64,000 bases of DNA. Origin: Coprinus comatus. Lineage: Eukaryota; Basidiomycota; Agaricomycetes; Agaricales; Agaricaceae. The position numbers and the translations under genes were made by a program. The stretch is from the NCBI GenBank assembly GCA_034638255.1, contig JAWPGT010000006.1, positions 434,001 to 498,000 of the forward strand, in the 5' to 3' direction. This document shows, in pieces, positions 52,341-64,000 of the stretch (positions are counted from its first letter, which is position 1; each line of letters starts with the position of its first letter). The notes below the pieces were generated by a model. It did no database searches. It had not been told where the DNA came from and worked only from the letters and a program-made list of their open reading frames with translations.

Positions 52341-53902
52341 ATGGCTTTCTCTCATCTACTAAGAATTATTTTGATTAGCGCCTCTGTGAGCTTGGCGTTG
52401 GCAGCTACCTACCGACAAACAGATAGCCATACCGGTTCTGGTTTCCTTAGCTCTTTCTCTCTGGAAGCAATATCGGATCCTACTCATGGAAGAGTGTAAG
52501 TACTAGCATTTGTTGCTGATCTTTCCGATACTAGTTGATCTATACTCCAGGAACTACGTCAATGCCGCGACTGCTGCAAGCCAGAACCTTACCTTTTCCT
52601 CGGGTGACCACTTCGTCCTTCGTGCAGACCACACCACTAGGCTCAGCACAAGTGGACCGGGTAGAAACTCGGTTCGGATGCGCTCAAACAAGCAGTATAC
52701 TACATCCGTGATGGTGTGAGTATCATTTTGCAGATTTGGTGTTTTTGGATCATACTCACTATATTCGGTTCTGGCTAGTTTCAATGTTAGGCATATGCCA
52801 CAGGGCTGTGGGTAAGTTATATATACAACCACTCCTTCTCGACCCAAGAATACTATATTTATCTTACTGACAGTACTTGGCCTGCTATCTGGACTGTTGG
52901 TGCAAATTGGCCCAACAATGTAGGTTATTCTTAAATCTTTGAATGTTTTGGTCTGAGAGAAAATTAATTGATCACCGAACAGGGAGAAATTGACATCGTT
53001 GAAGGTGTCAATGATCAAGGTCCAAACCTATCCACTTTGCATACGAACGCAGGTAAGGCTAATTAAAAAGAAACACGTGCACTTTCGATTTCTGACGTCA
53101 TTCAAACGAAGGTTGCACTATGCCAGCTTCAAGGGACCAAACAGGGTAGGTGGCTACGATTTTTTTCCAACGCAAAATTTAATAGTTGCCATAGAACGTC
53201 TATTCTGAATAACTGTGATGTTGCAGCAACGAACAACCAAGGATGTGGTGTTCGAACAACAGATACTCGTAGTTATGGGCCGATCTTCAACAGTAAAGGT
53301 GGAGGATGGTGAGATTCATTCATAGATGCAGTGATTTTATCTGTTGAATGAGATTCATATTCAACAGGTTTGCCCTCGAACGAACCAACTCCTTCATCAA
53401 GGTCTGGTTCTGGTCAAGGGAAGCTGGTGATGTTCCCTCTGATGTCAGAAACGGTGCCAGCTCTGTCAATACTGATAGCTGGGGTAGTCCACGTGCAAAT
53501 TTCCCTGGAACCTCTTGTCCTATTTCTTCTCATTTCGGCCCTCATAATATCATCATCAATTGTGAGTCTAAAGAATTCCCACGCCCTGTCATATTAATAA
53601 CTGATATTGATCAATTCACTAATCCTCAGTGACATTTTGTGAGTTCGATCAAAACATATAAGTGTTTATCAAAAAAAGAATACTCAGTTTGAATGATTCA
53701 GGTGGTGACTGGGCAGGTCAGAGCTCAGTTTATGGCGCATCAGGTTGCCCATCGACCTGTGTCGGTAAGCAAAAACACGTTTGAGATCATTAACATTATA
53801 CATATCAGTTGATGTTTTATCTTGTAAGATTTTGTCAACAACAATCCGTCGGCGTTTAACGATGCCTACTTTGATTTCCAATGGCTCAAGGTTTACGGAT
53901 AA
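52341..53902 (+). CDS. Secreted GH16 endo-1,3(4)-beta-glucanase (laminarinase type)
   Basis: Eleven exons (52341-52495, 52551-52715, 52779-52811, 52874-52919, 52983-53052, 53112-53145, 53195-53308, 53368-53561, 53630-53638, 53702-53764, 53829-53902) total 957 nt, 318 residues. Signal peptide (RIILISASVSLALAA), then TWPAIWTVGANWPNN and the catalytic GEIDIVEGVND, with nucleophile and acid/base Glu spaced E-I-D-I-V-E as in GH16. GCTMPASRDQTG, FALERTNSFIKVWFWSREAG, CGDWAGQSSVYGASGCPSTC and FDFQWLKVYG match basidiomycete laminarinase-type GH16 enzymes (Phanerochaete Lam16A-like), which cut beta-1,3 and beta-1,3/1,4 glucans of plant or fungal walls. The acceptor at 53194 was chosen because it restores LNNCDVAATNNQGCGV; exon 9 is only 9 nt. 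Gene complete. Confidence 0.93.
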
Positions 53903-54216
53903 AGTGTTTATATATCCATAACCGATTATGTTGTAATGTTGTGGTGGGTTCTGTAAGTTCAATGGTAGTAACACAAAGCCAATTTGTATTTGTATTCTTT
54001 GTGGGTCTTTAATCAACAGAATTCATTCTATGTTCCGTAAGTCCGAGAATAAATACATTTCTGTCACCAGTTAAAAAACCGGCGGATGAATCTGTAATAT
54101 GTAGTCACGACAATGGTTCAGACAGCAAGTAGGAGATTGATATACATGAAGATTATATTCATATTAAAGCCAAGCCCACGGATAGAATATAGGACTCGGG
54201 TAAAGAAATGGCTAAA
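53903..54216. other. Short spacer between convergent genes
   Basis: 3' ends of the GH16 and Nup96 genes; nothing else seen. Confidence 0.6.
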
Positions 54217-57200
54217 TCAAGCCTCGAGACTTTTTACAAAACGAGCCAGGCCCACGCTACTGACGAGCCCGACCTTTGTCGCGCCATCCACCGGGGTTAA
54301 TGTGGGCTGTTGTATCTGTGTCTAAACACCGAGAAGATGTATAATAAGCACCGGTTGTAATAAATGAAATGAGCTACTGAGCCACTTACCAATGCCATAG
54401 GTTGCACCCTGTCGGTTACATTTAACAAATTCTTGACCATTTCCTCAGTAGCGGCAGCATGTCGAGGATCTGTCGTCCAGGAACGATTGAATACATCAGG
54501 CAACATGCCGATGATTCGTGGAACCTTTCTTGTTAATTCGTCAATCTGCTGTGCAACAGTCGCATCCGTGACAGCAGGGCGCCCATCTTGGTTGTCGCTA
54601 TCTACTTGATCTTGAAGTTTTGGGAGTAGAGTCATAATACGGACATAGTCCAGGAGAATCTAATAACCATCAATCAATATACATACCGCATATATCCGGT
54701 CGGTTTCACATACCTTTCCTTTGACGAACCAGCCATCGATTTTATCATGTCTTGTTTCCATATCGAAGACTCCAAGAAGCTCTTTGAGGAGTTCGAGGTC
54801 GCGGCCGAGAATCGCATCGGGAGCAAGTTCAGGGACAGCAATGCTATGAGCTGCATTGAAAAGTCCTGCTGATAAAAATAGTTCATACGCGGAGAAGTAT
54901 TCACCGTTGCTAAGTGCATATTGCGCCTGAGCCATTCTGTTAGTAACCAGATCTCCCTTAGATATTGATAATATACCTTTGCTTCCTCAACCCATGGCAT
55001 TGGAATCTTAAGGCTTCCAATGATTCCGCGTGTCATCCACTCATCGAGGTGAGGTGCGGAACGTCCGAGGAGTTCTTTGATGGCTTTTTCGCGGCTGAAA
55101 CAATGTTGGCATGTTATTGTATTCGATGAAAGGATGGTACTCACCCTGCACTACTTTCAATGTGAAGCAAAACAAAAATAGCTTCTTGAATCATGCCCCA
55201 GCTCTCTAGCTCAAATGCATATGTACTCGAAAGGAGATCTGCTGTTGGGCTATGTCCGTTTGCTGACATCATATGTTCTCCGTCGTCATTACTGCTCTCG
55301 TTCTTCTTGTTTTTTCGTGGCTCAACCGGCCGTCGGTCATTAAAATCGCGTATTTGCATCACTCGTGATAGAATGATGTATAGATGCCAACATGTCGCAA
55401 TTCCGGCTTCCATGGATGATGAGGAAAAGGATAATGGATCAAGGATATTTGAGAGGGACAACACTGGGTCAGCATGCAATTTGATGAGAGTATATAGAGG
55501 ATCGTATGGTTCCTTGTCCATCTGTCGGTTACTCCATTTTGAGGCTATGTGGAATGGGAGTTTCTTTCGCTGAACCTCCAACAACCAGGGAGCCAATGGC
55601 CGAGAGGTGGCTTTTGACGTGCCGGAATCCGATCGTTTTGATATGAGCGTTTCAAATGCCTTCACAACATCAGAGATTGGTGTTTCTAGGCTTTGACCAT
55701 ACCACAAGCATAATCCGAAAAGTCGCTTCCAATCCAAACCGGAACAGACATCAGCATCTTTGTCAACGAGGTCCTCTTCATCACTATCCAAAATACCGCC
55801 CAGAAGTGCATAAACTTTCCAAACTCCACGGCCTACAAGTCCGCTTCCAAAACCCGTTCCAGCTCCAGGGCCAAGCTGTTCCGACTTCCATATCCGCAGT
55901 TGTGCTCGTATGTCATCTCGAAAAGCTTCATCACCCCCAGCCTGTGTGATTAATGTTGATAGTTTGATATAGTTTCCGTCAATGGCAGCTGTGTAAGCCT
56001 TCTCGAGCTGATATCCAGTTAGGTAGGTGAAGGCTGCATCTGCTGGAGTGTATGCACCTACACTCAAAGGAAGCATTCAGCAAAGTAATAAGCAAAGGAA
56101 GTTACGTGACATACCTCCCGAGACCAGACCATTGGCCTTCGTCCTTATATCAGACTCAACAACGGATTTGACAGCATCCTCCAACCATTTGCCCAGTGCA
56201 GTCTTACGTCTTAATAAAGTTACTCTATTCCGAATATCTGGTGTGATAGCAGACGATAAGAGAGTAGAAGAGTTTCGTTGGTTCCCAAAATGGAGATCCA
56301 TGGGGTCGAATAGGGCAACTCCTAGACGGAACATCAATGCGGAATTGGAAATGTCGGTGGGAGGGAAAAGAGTGGTAAATGACGCAAAGTCGAGTTCTTG
56401 GGGTATGGCTGTCGCTTCATCGCTGGTAGGTGTCGATGTTGAAGATTTTGGGGATGCCACTGGAATGCCCATAGCGTCAAGTATAATGGGAGTGCGGGTC
56501 AGATGATGTTGAAGGAGTTTCGAGGATAACGACATGGCGGATGCAGCGGTAGAACCTGCTGCACTCGAAATATTGACAGAGTTGGAGGAGAGGAGGGCAG
56601 ATATGTTGGTGACATTGACTACAGAGGAGTTCGCGGAAGGTCTACAACAAAATCAAAATTGATATATTATACAATTGATTAGTGCTTACGGTGATGTATT
56701 CGGACCACAGACACTTCCAAGATGCACGAGAGTACCACCAGGCCCCCAACCGACACGGAATGAGCGGCCAAAGGCTAGGCCAGCGTCTGGGAATAGACCT
56801 TCCTGGCCATTAATTAATGAGTGGGTTTTGTCGACCCGCGCATATTTTCGTGAAGGTCGTATTGTCAGAGGTTCCACATCGTAGGCAAAGGAACGTCTCT
56901 GGGTGGAAGATTGTTTGAAGGTGGTACCTAGTCAAAAGGTTTTGTTTACGCACCTCTCGCTGTTCAATCCTTGACCCATCCGCATCTGATTCTCGACCAT
57001 GTTTCCTTGTCGTAGTTTTCGTTTGGTTAGGAAATTCGAGTCGTTTAATAGACGTTTTAGGTGGTGGCGGGGGAAGGTTGAGGGCTTTGAGAGCAGCCTC
57101 TTCTTCTGGCATTCTGAACAAAGAAGTTTGCATAACATGCATCTTCTGTGCATCCACACCGAGTTGTTGGGCCCGTGGTATTATTGTCGGATCCACATTT

Positions 57201-57532
57201 CCACGATTTGGAGCTGAGGAACTTGCATTTATTTCATGCGCGTATCGTATTTCGCCGTCGTCATCCTCCACAAGCGCATTCTTGTCCCTTGTTGCTACTT
57301 TCCGTGAGGTCAATTCCTCTTCAACCATTTCTGATTCTTCTGAATCTTCGCCAGACGATTCCGATTCGCTAGCCTCATGTTCTTCTGATTCTTCTGATTC
57401 TTCGCTCTGGTCAAAGTGTGCCTCTACAGGTTTCCTTGGGGCTGTAACTTTTCGTTGTTCTTGACGTGTTGGGCGTTTATCTTCTTCCTCCTCGCTGCTA
57501 CTGTCACTTGTGTATGCTCTAAAACGCGCCAT
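54217..57532 (-). CDS. Nucleoporin Nup96 (Nup145C-type), encoded on its own
   Basis: Eight exons (57532-56954, 56898-56690, 56641-56115, 56057-55145, 55094-54977, 54926-54714, 54659-54390, 54321-54217) total 2934 nt, 977 residues. The N-terminus is acidic and Ser-rich (SDSSSEEEEDKRPTRQ). The motif FGRSFRVGWGPGGTLVHLG is the signature of Nup96, the Y-complex scaffold of the nuclear pore; a long alpha-helical region follows (for example YQLEKAYTAAIDGNYIKLST, LDWKRLFGLCLWYGQSLETP, GREKAIKELLGRSAPHLDEW). In most eukaryotes Nup96 is made as a Nup98-Nup96 fusion cut by an autoproteolytic domain (HFS/T site). Here the gene starts just before the Nup96 part: no FG repeats or autoproteolytic domain lie upstream in the same frame or within the 800 bp before it. 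The last exon joins are in frame but less conserved. Confidence 0.88.
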
Positions 57533-58350
57533 GACGGATTACAGAGATAGTAAGTAGTCTGTGGTTGGTCTCTGACCACATAACCCACAAACGCTTAGTG
57601 CCCTTCAGGTCAAGCACAGACAAACAATCCACCCTCCCAGAATAGATGCACATACACTTAGTAAAAAAATGTACCGCTAGATACATTAGAGTTCAAGTTC
57701 AATGAAAGAAGAACCATTTTTCTCCCTCCTTGACTGCTATCATGGTGACGGCGAGAATAACGGTATTTGAAACATACACAGCGCATACAACAGCATATGC
57801 AGACCACCAGGAGTAAACAGTGACAAATACACACCCAATCTTGAGCCAGATCACAGAAACATATTCGTATCAACGCCATCAGGTGATGTCGACATATGGG
57901 TGCCGGTTGGTAACCGCGTGAAAGAAATATGTAAAATGCTCTAATGAAAGGCTGGCGACAGGTCAGGTGGGTGCGAGATGCCACTTTGATATGTTTACAA
58001 GGTGGATATTCCACACAAGAATATGTTGTAGGTACATAGATTATATATATGTTTCGGTGTCTACTTGAGATATAGTAGTTCATATTGCCGAAACCTCAGC
58101 AAAAGTAAATTAGACACATGGAATGGCAGCTTAGCCTCACAATATATATGTGTGTTGGATACATGGCTATAACACTGACAATTGCTGTATATATATGTTT
58201 GGAATGTAAATCACACTTGGAAAAATGACACGTCACTAGGCAATATTATGTGGATTATATTGATATTTACACACGCATTTTGGGTCGTCAGGCTATCGAC
58301 TATAAAAATTTTTATTGACAACAAAAAGTGTTCCTACTACATACCTGGGC
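57533..58350. other. Intergenic region at the edge of the transposon-like locus
   Basis: A/T-rich, with no supported gene. The frame 58083-57658 (minus) has no motif. No terminal inverted repeat was recognised. Confidence 0.5.
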
Positions 58351-59728
58351 TTAAGATTGACTACTAGTGCCAAATAGCGCCCCATTGCTCATACCACCAT
58401 GAATTTGAATCTCATCTTGAGCATCAGGTATTCTCTGTAATACTTCTGCATTTTCACCCTCATATTCCAATCGATCTGCCTTTAGGATTCGTCGGAGGGC
58501 TCTAGGATATATGATGAGTTCATGAACAATTAAGTATACATGCGAAAATTGGGAACATACCTTCTGATTTTCTCCACATCATTATCTGCAGATTTACGAA
58601 AGATACTCATCCGCTGATCAACCTCTCGCCAAAACTTGTCATCATTCCATTCAGTAAGGACCTTCCGCTACAGGAAAAAAACTGGTGATGTTAGGCAGTC
58701 CATAATTAAAGAGTGTGGCCACGTACTATCAAAGCCAAGCGAGCACATAATGAAACATCAACAGTGATCTTGTGGGTAGTTTCCATACCAGCAACAAGAT
58801 CTGTAGCTAACGAAAAGATAGACTGTTTGTCTTCAATGCTTTTGCGAACCTAGAAGTTAGTTAGTATATGTTGAGCATAGTGAGACTCGTTAGAATTGCG
58901 TACAGCTTTCTTTATTGATGAGCGGGCCTGTGAAAGTTGATGGGTGACGCGTTGCTTCAAAACTGATATTGCATGTGGATCACGTTCAAGATTAGGAGGG
59001 ATGTGGAGTTCGTATTGACGAATAGAAGCCTAATATATCAACATTGGATAGATACAGCAAATTGTGAGTTTATTGGCTGTTGGGATATTTGTGCTAGAAC
59101 ACTTACAATTACATGATCACGAGGAATATCACCAACATATGCACTGAGATGAGTTGAAAGAAGGGTTTTCATGGAATATGACTTGATTACTTGCTACAAA
59201 CGCGAGTTTAATGTGAAGTAGAGATGAAAATCATTGTAAAACTCACTTGTAATGGTTCACTAATTTGGAACACAGGCTGAGCCTGTACCAGATCTCCTAA
59301 TCTACTCTCAATTAGCTGTAGTTTCATAAATATACTTGCTTGTTGTACAAGTAGTGGTGTCTAGATGTTAAATTAGTAGGGTATTATAATGTTTTGGTAA
59401 AAAAGATTTGACGTACTTTGACAAATGAATCTAATTCATTTATTTGGTATGGTTGAAGGTTGGCTTTGCGTGCAAGACATGAGATTGTAGTAGCTTGGTT
59501 ACTACGGATCGGTCCAACTAGTGAGTCGGAAGTCATATCTTCAAAATCAAAGTTTAAGTTTAAGTTGTTTGTCGTGTTAACTGCTGGCAAGGTTGGTGGG
59601 TTTGGTGTCTGCGAATATAAAGCACTATAGTCAATGTCTGGGCTAGTAATGCTGGATTCATCTTCAATGGGGGGTGGACTTGAACGCATAAGTTCATTGA
59701 CTTCATCTTGGATTTCCAAATGATTCAT
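58351..59728 (-). CDS. Element-associated protein of unknown function, 339 residues
   Basis: Seven exons (59728-59417, 59360-59247, 59193-59107, 59029-58904, 58849-58727, 58667-58561, 58501-58351) total 1020 nt with no stop. I recall similar proteins beside large transposase-like genes in agaricomycete genomes. Seen: an acidic Pro/Ser-rich start, QPYQINELDSFVKTPLLVQQ, MKLQLIESRLGDLV, KSYSMKTLLSTHLSAYVGDI PRDHVI, LERDPHAISVLKQRVTHQLS, KSIEDKQSIFSLATDLVAG, ITVDVSLCARLALIRK, and DDKFWREVDQRMSIFRKSAD. The C-terminal half is strongly helical and basic, so a DNA- or protein-binding role is plausible but unproven. It diverges from the large degraded gene at 60027 with 298 bp between starts. Unlike that gene it is intact, so it may still be expressed or was recently active. 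Confidence 0.65.
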
Positions 59729-60026
59729 ATTGACCAGGATGGCTTGAAAGTTGACAACAGGAGTTGCTGGGAGGATGACAGAGAGTGAAGAGAAGGCTAA
59801 AGATATGCATTGGAGAATTGTGCGTGTATTTGAATGTTTCTAGTTCAAAGAGAACAATGCGTTTGAAGTTTGAACGAGACAAAAGAAAATTTTGTCCAGC
59901 AACTCATGGTGACTGAGTGACCTGATTAGGTAATACTTGATGGGACCATCTGGGAACATTTCGACTGCTCACGATTCTCAACTCTTGCTTCATCTCTCAT
60001 TGGTATTTCTTTTTGTTGTAAACTCT
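59729..60026. promoter_or_regulatory. Divergent promoter region of the mobile-element-like pair
   Basis: 298 bp between two head-to-head genes of the element; it must hold both promoters. No obvious TATA box pair was identified. Confidence 0.4.
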
Positions 60027-63000
60027 ATGGCTCGTGGGCGCAAATCAGGGCCATTACCATCTGGTATGTATTTTGAAGTTGAAAGCTCTACTGAAAACAT
60101 GTATGTTTACTAATCCTTTAATCAAGATTTTGAAGCACGCGATATTGATGAGCTTGTACGGTGCAAGATCTGTAATACAAGTACTAGCTCTACACTTAAT
60201 GTTAATCCTTGGATTCAAAAGAGAAGTATTCGAGGCCATCTGCTATCAGACACACACAAAAAATGCAAGGACCTTCAAGCAGCCGAAAATGAAGTTATAC
60301 AATCGACTATCTATGAATTAGAACAGGAATTCACTCAGCTCCGTCCACTTCAACACGAGCCTGCTAATCGGAATCTACACATTGAGCCAGCACCTGGCCC
60401 TAGTACATTGGAGAGTCAAATGTGGGATACCTTCGAGAGGAACTCAACTATAGGAGATCTTGGAGAGAGTGAAGAGGAAATAAATTCATGCATGGAAGCT
60501 CGTTTCAATATTGCTCTTGAACAATTTGGCCAGTGGCTAGGTACTGAAGAACCTCCTAACCATCAAGGCGATTCTATTCTAGATATTCAAGATATTATAC
60601 ACGAAGTTGAAGATAATCCCAACCTTTTACCAAATATGGGTATGTTCTGATCTTTCTATGTAATAAGAAAATTGCTCATACATTGGAATATCTGTAGCTC
60701 CTACATTTCAAGACTACAATCAAGGAGATTGGATGCCATATCCATCCAAGCTCCTACTTCTCCTGGATATCATTGATAACCTTCCTCACTTACGAATTTC
60801 ACAATCAATGATGAAGATTATTCTATGGCTTTTGGAAGAAGCAGGTGTATCTCACGTTCCTTCGTACCATGCTTTCCGTAAATCTCAGAATGAAGTACAT
60901 GAAAAAACTACTTCACTTGAGACAATTCACTGGATGTCGCCAAAGGGAAATGCATTTTCGTTCAATGATCCGAGAACTTTGGTTGCTCAAGTAAGAAAAA
61001 TATAATCTCTATTTTTTATAATACTAACAATTAACTTCTTCAGGACTGGGCTAATCCAACAATAAGTCAAGACATTCACGTTTATCCTGTAATCCCACGA
61101 GATGGTATAATTTCCGAAATATGGCATGCAGATCGTTGGAGAAAAGATATTGACCGACATTTACTGAGTCCAATGTGGGCACGTGAAGACTGTCATTTTT
61201 TTATTGATGAACCTGCTCAACTTCAAGATGGACAACTCGTTATACCAATCCGATGGCTTGAAAATGAGGCAGATGGAGAGATTTGGGCAGATGCATGGAG
61301 AATTATGGTAAATGAAAACGTATGTAGTCTATAATACTTGATTTATAGATTTACTAATAAAATCATATAATCTAGGGAATCACAAAGATTATTGATGAAG
61401 ATGAGATTATGATTTGTACAAGGGATCTACAGTATAATATGCTTGATTTACAAGACTGCAGAATCATTCCTACTCTATGGGATAAGACTACTATTGCAAA
61501 GGGACATCTCTCACGATTTCCAAATCCTGATCGTGCACTTGCCAATGGCTCACATATCTATACAAGCTTTGTCGATATTTTTGGGGATGATGTATCAGGA
61601 AACCATTCAAAGAGCTGGAACAAACATTGGAATATGTATATTACTCACCGAAATCTACCATGTCACCATCTTCAAAAAGCAAGTAATATCCATTTTGTTT
61701 CAACGTCTACACATGCATCAATTCCTGAGCAATTTCAAGGTGTTGAAGAAATTATTAGGTATTATTCATTCTTTAATCTTCTTATTTTATTCTAAGTATT
61801 GTTTTATATTATTAGATCAACACACAATGAACCAATAAAGGTTTATTTTGCAAAAATAGAAGACACTGCTTTGATAAGGATACGTTGTAACTGTGCACCA
61901 GGAGATAACCCAGCACAAAGTGAGACTGCTGGTCATATTGGTGGAAATGGAAATTATCCCTGTCGTAAATGTCATGTTGGAGGTACTCAAGATTATAAGC
62001 AATCTGATACTGGTTTTGAATCTTTTTTTCATGTAAGTGTGATTATCTAACAATTTTCTATGTTATTATAACTTATATAATTTATTAGCCTGGAATATCA
62101 CGGACAGGTAGTGAAACATTAAATCAAGTTGAAGCACAAGTATACGTTGCATGTCTTGGTGTCAAAAAACGTGTCCAAGATCTTCAAACAAGTACAGGCA
62201 TTAAAGATGGATATACACAGTATTGGATTAAGCTTTTATTAAAACATTCCAGTCAGTTACAAAAGGAGGCACCTGAACGAAACACGTCAAGAAATCCAGC
62301 AAGATATGTTACAATGGGTGAATAATAATAAAGTTGCTGTTTATAATCCATATCTATGGTGTCAAGGTAAGTGTATTTTTTTTTAAACTTTATCATAATT
62401 AAAATATTCTTTAGATTGGGATATTAATCAAGATACACCAGTAGAGGCACTTCATACTATTCTTCTAGGCTTAGTAAAATATGCATGGTGTGCAGTTTAT
62501 ACAACACTATCCGATGCAAATAAGAAGATATTCACAACACGGCTTCAATCTACAAAGACTTCAGGTTTATCTATCCCCCCTATCCAAGCCAATTACTTTG
62601 TTCAATATGCAAATTCACTTGTTGGTCGACAGCTCAAAGTTCTCTCTCAAGTAATGCCGTTCTATCTCTATGATTTGGTTTCCTTCAATCTCTATACAAT
62701 GGTCAAGGAAATATCACGGCTTGCTGCACTATTATGGTTTCCTGAAATCCAAAACCTAGAGGAATACCTTGTACATGATATATGATTCATATTCTATCAT
62801 TATTAACTTATATACATATACCCAACAGGTGGATGTTAGGGTTGCGGTTGCTAATACTTTAGATGTCTCTGCAACTTATGATCCATCCAAAGTAATGCGG
62901 AAAATTAAATACCACCTACTTGTTCATATTGAAGAAGATATTTGACACTTTGGACCTCTTCTCAATGTTATCACAGAGTCATATATGAATCATTCAACTC

Positions 63001-64000
63001 TGTGTTCCGTTCATGTTCTGTCTTATCGAATCATCATTCTCCCAGTCATGACATTGCAATTCAACTGGCAAAACAAGAGGCGGTTAAACATGTTATATTT
63101 GGTGGATGGTGGAGGATTCCAAATGAAAACACATGGAGAAATGCTAGTGCAAATCTTTGTAACTTTATTCATTCAAATCCAAAAGTAAAGTCATTTTTTG
63201 GATGGTCTGAATGTAGTAATCAAGAACACAAAGGTAATAAACTTAATAATCTGTATTTAAAATGCTTAACGTGAACTCAGCAGGTGAAACTCAGTTAGAA
63301 CTGGATCACAATCTAGGCCAAAATACTCCAAGTTCTACAAAATGGCAAAACACACTCGCATCACAAGCAACTACCATGTGTTTGCTACCACCCGACTATG
63401 AACTATCTATTTGGTTTTTCTGCAAATCAATTCACACGAAATCAATGGACAAATGTGTGAAAGGATCTTGGGTTTTTGCAAAGCCAACAGAATCTTCTAT
63501 ACCTATTTGTGGTCAAATAAAGGAGATTGTTCAAAACAATACCGGAGAATCATCAACAAAAGTAGTGGTAATAGATATTTTTGATATTCGGAGTACACGT
63601 CACCCTGTCTATGGAACTCCAGTATTATCAAGGAATGGTAATAGGAAATTAATCTCTGTTCATGGTCCAGTACATACTATATGCTCAGAAGATAATGCAT
63701 TTGGCTGATTAATTTTTAACTTAGGATCTTCTCTTTGAGTTTAATGCTCTCCATGATTGTTATCATGGAAAATGTACAGAATTTGCTCAACAACCAATCA
63801 TTCAAGAACGAAATGTGGAAACACACAACATTAGAAACGTTATGGTCCATACCAATGAAGACCAGTTTGTTATCAATACCTATGCATTCCACAATATCCA
63901 TCAAATCTATTCAGTGCTACCACGTTCCTTAGTCGCACCAGAGCTTTTTACAAATGACCGTGTTCAACTTCATCAACAACTTGCAGCAAAACTTCAAGGT
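60027..64000 (+). pseudogene. Large transposon-type gene, degraded, running off the window
   Basis: Exons read as 60027-60063, 60127-60639, 60698-60990, 61044-61319, 61376-61758, 61816-62032, 62089-62366, 62415-62770, 62829-63233, 63284-63669 and 63725 onward. The start MARGRKSGPLPSG is followed by a C2H2-like finger (CKIC ... GHLLSDTH), IHWMSPKGNAFSFNDPRTLV, EIWHADRWRKDIDRHLLSPM, IPIRWLENEADGEIWADAWR, SFVDIFGDDVSGNHSKSWNK, TSTHASIPEQFQGVEEIIRS, a Cys/His cluster (CRKCHVGG), DTPVEALHTILLGLVKYAWC and ESFNSVFRSCSVLSNHHSPS. This combination recurs in large proteins of agaricomycete repeat loci; I cannot place it surely in KDZ, Plavaka or another class. Lesions: a one-base insertion near 62269, a TGA stop at 62943-62945 and a frame change near 62972-62980. 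The 3' end lies outside the window. Confidence 0.75.

Overview
The window is nuclear DNA of a filamentous basidiomycete, most likely a saprotrophic, wood- or litter-decaying agaricomycete. Evidence: genes packed with 45-60 bp GT-AG introns, CBM1-GH10 xylanases and a GH16 beta-glucanase, the agaricomycete-typical DUF6593 and DUF6699 proteins, a Fus3/Kss1-type MAP kinase, a Het-C protein, and a transposon-like locus of a kind common in mushroom genomes. All calls come from reading the sequence. Exon joins were checked by reading frame and length divisible by three, not by transcripts. Family names come from remembered motifs, not from a search.

Layout. 1-1 kb: SEC62 (-). 2.4-13.1 kb: tandem array of secreted GH10 xylanase genes on the + strand: xylanase A (CBM1-GH10), xylanase B (CBM1-GH10-linker-GH10, a read-through fusion of two units) and xylanase C (CBM1-GH10). 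15.5-17.1 kb: TEY MAP kinase. 18.7-23.9 kb: divergent pair of a G3BP-like NTF2/RRM protein (-) and a Het-C protein (+). 24.6-25.3 kb: unknown protein (-). 27.8-29.1 kb: wax-synthase-like MBOAT enzyme (+). 29.8-30.9 kb: gene-free repeat patch with a long near-perfect hairpin and small GC-rich palindromes. 31.6-34.1 kb: RNA polymerase subunit Rpb10 (+) and a seven-transmembrane receptor (-), tail to tail. 35.3-39.1 kb: membrane protein and a divergent Sar1-like protein lacking key GTPase residues. 41.1-47.8 kb: DUF6699 protein (-), small unknown protein (+), PIG-L deacetylase (-) and a long disordered/coiled-coil gene with a disrupted frame (+). 48.7-53.9 kb: Ubc4-type E2, DUF6593 protein and GH16 glucanase (+). 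54.2-57.5 kb: Nup96 nucleoporin (-). 58.4-64 kb: mobile-element-like locus with an intact 339-aa gene (-) diverging from a large degraded gene (+) that runs off the window.

The xylanase array is the most notable part. Each of its four GH10 lobes is cut into very small exons, including an apparent 2-nt exon (CT) that completes the alanine codon of the AWDV-NE catalytic motif. Lobes and introns show patchwork similarity, which suggests repeated unequal exchange and gene conversion. The fusion gene keeps both catalytic glutamates in both lobes. Together with the GH16 enzyme, the array points to plant cell-wall and beta-glucan breakdown. The MAP kinase, receptor, E2, Nup96, Rpb10, Sec62 and PIG-L genes are ordinary housekeeping or signalling genes and do not form a cluster with the xylanases.
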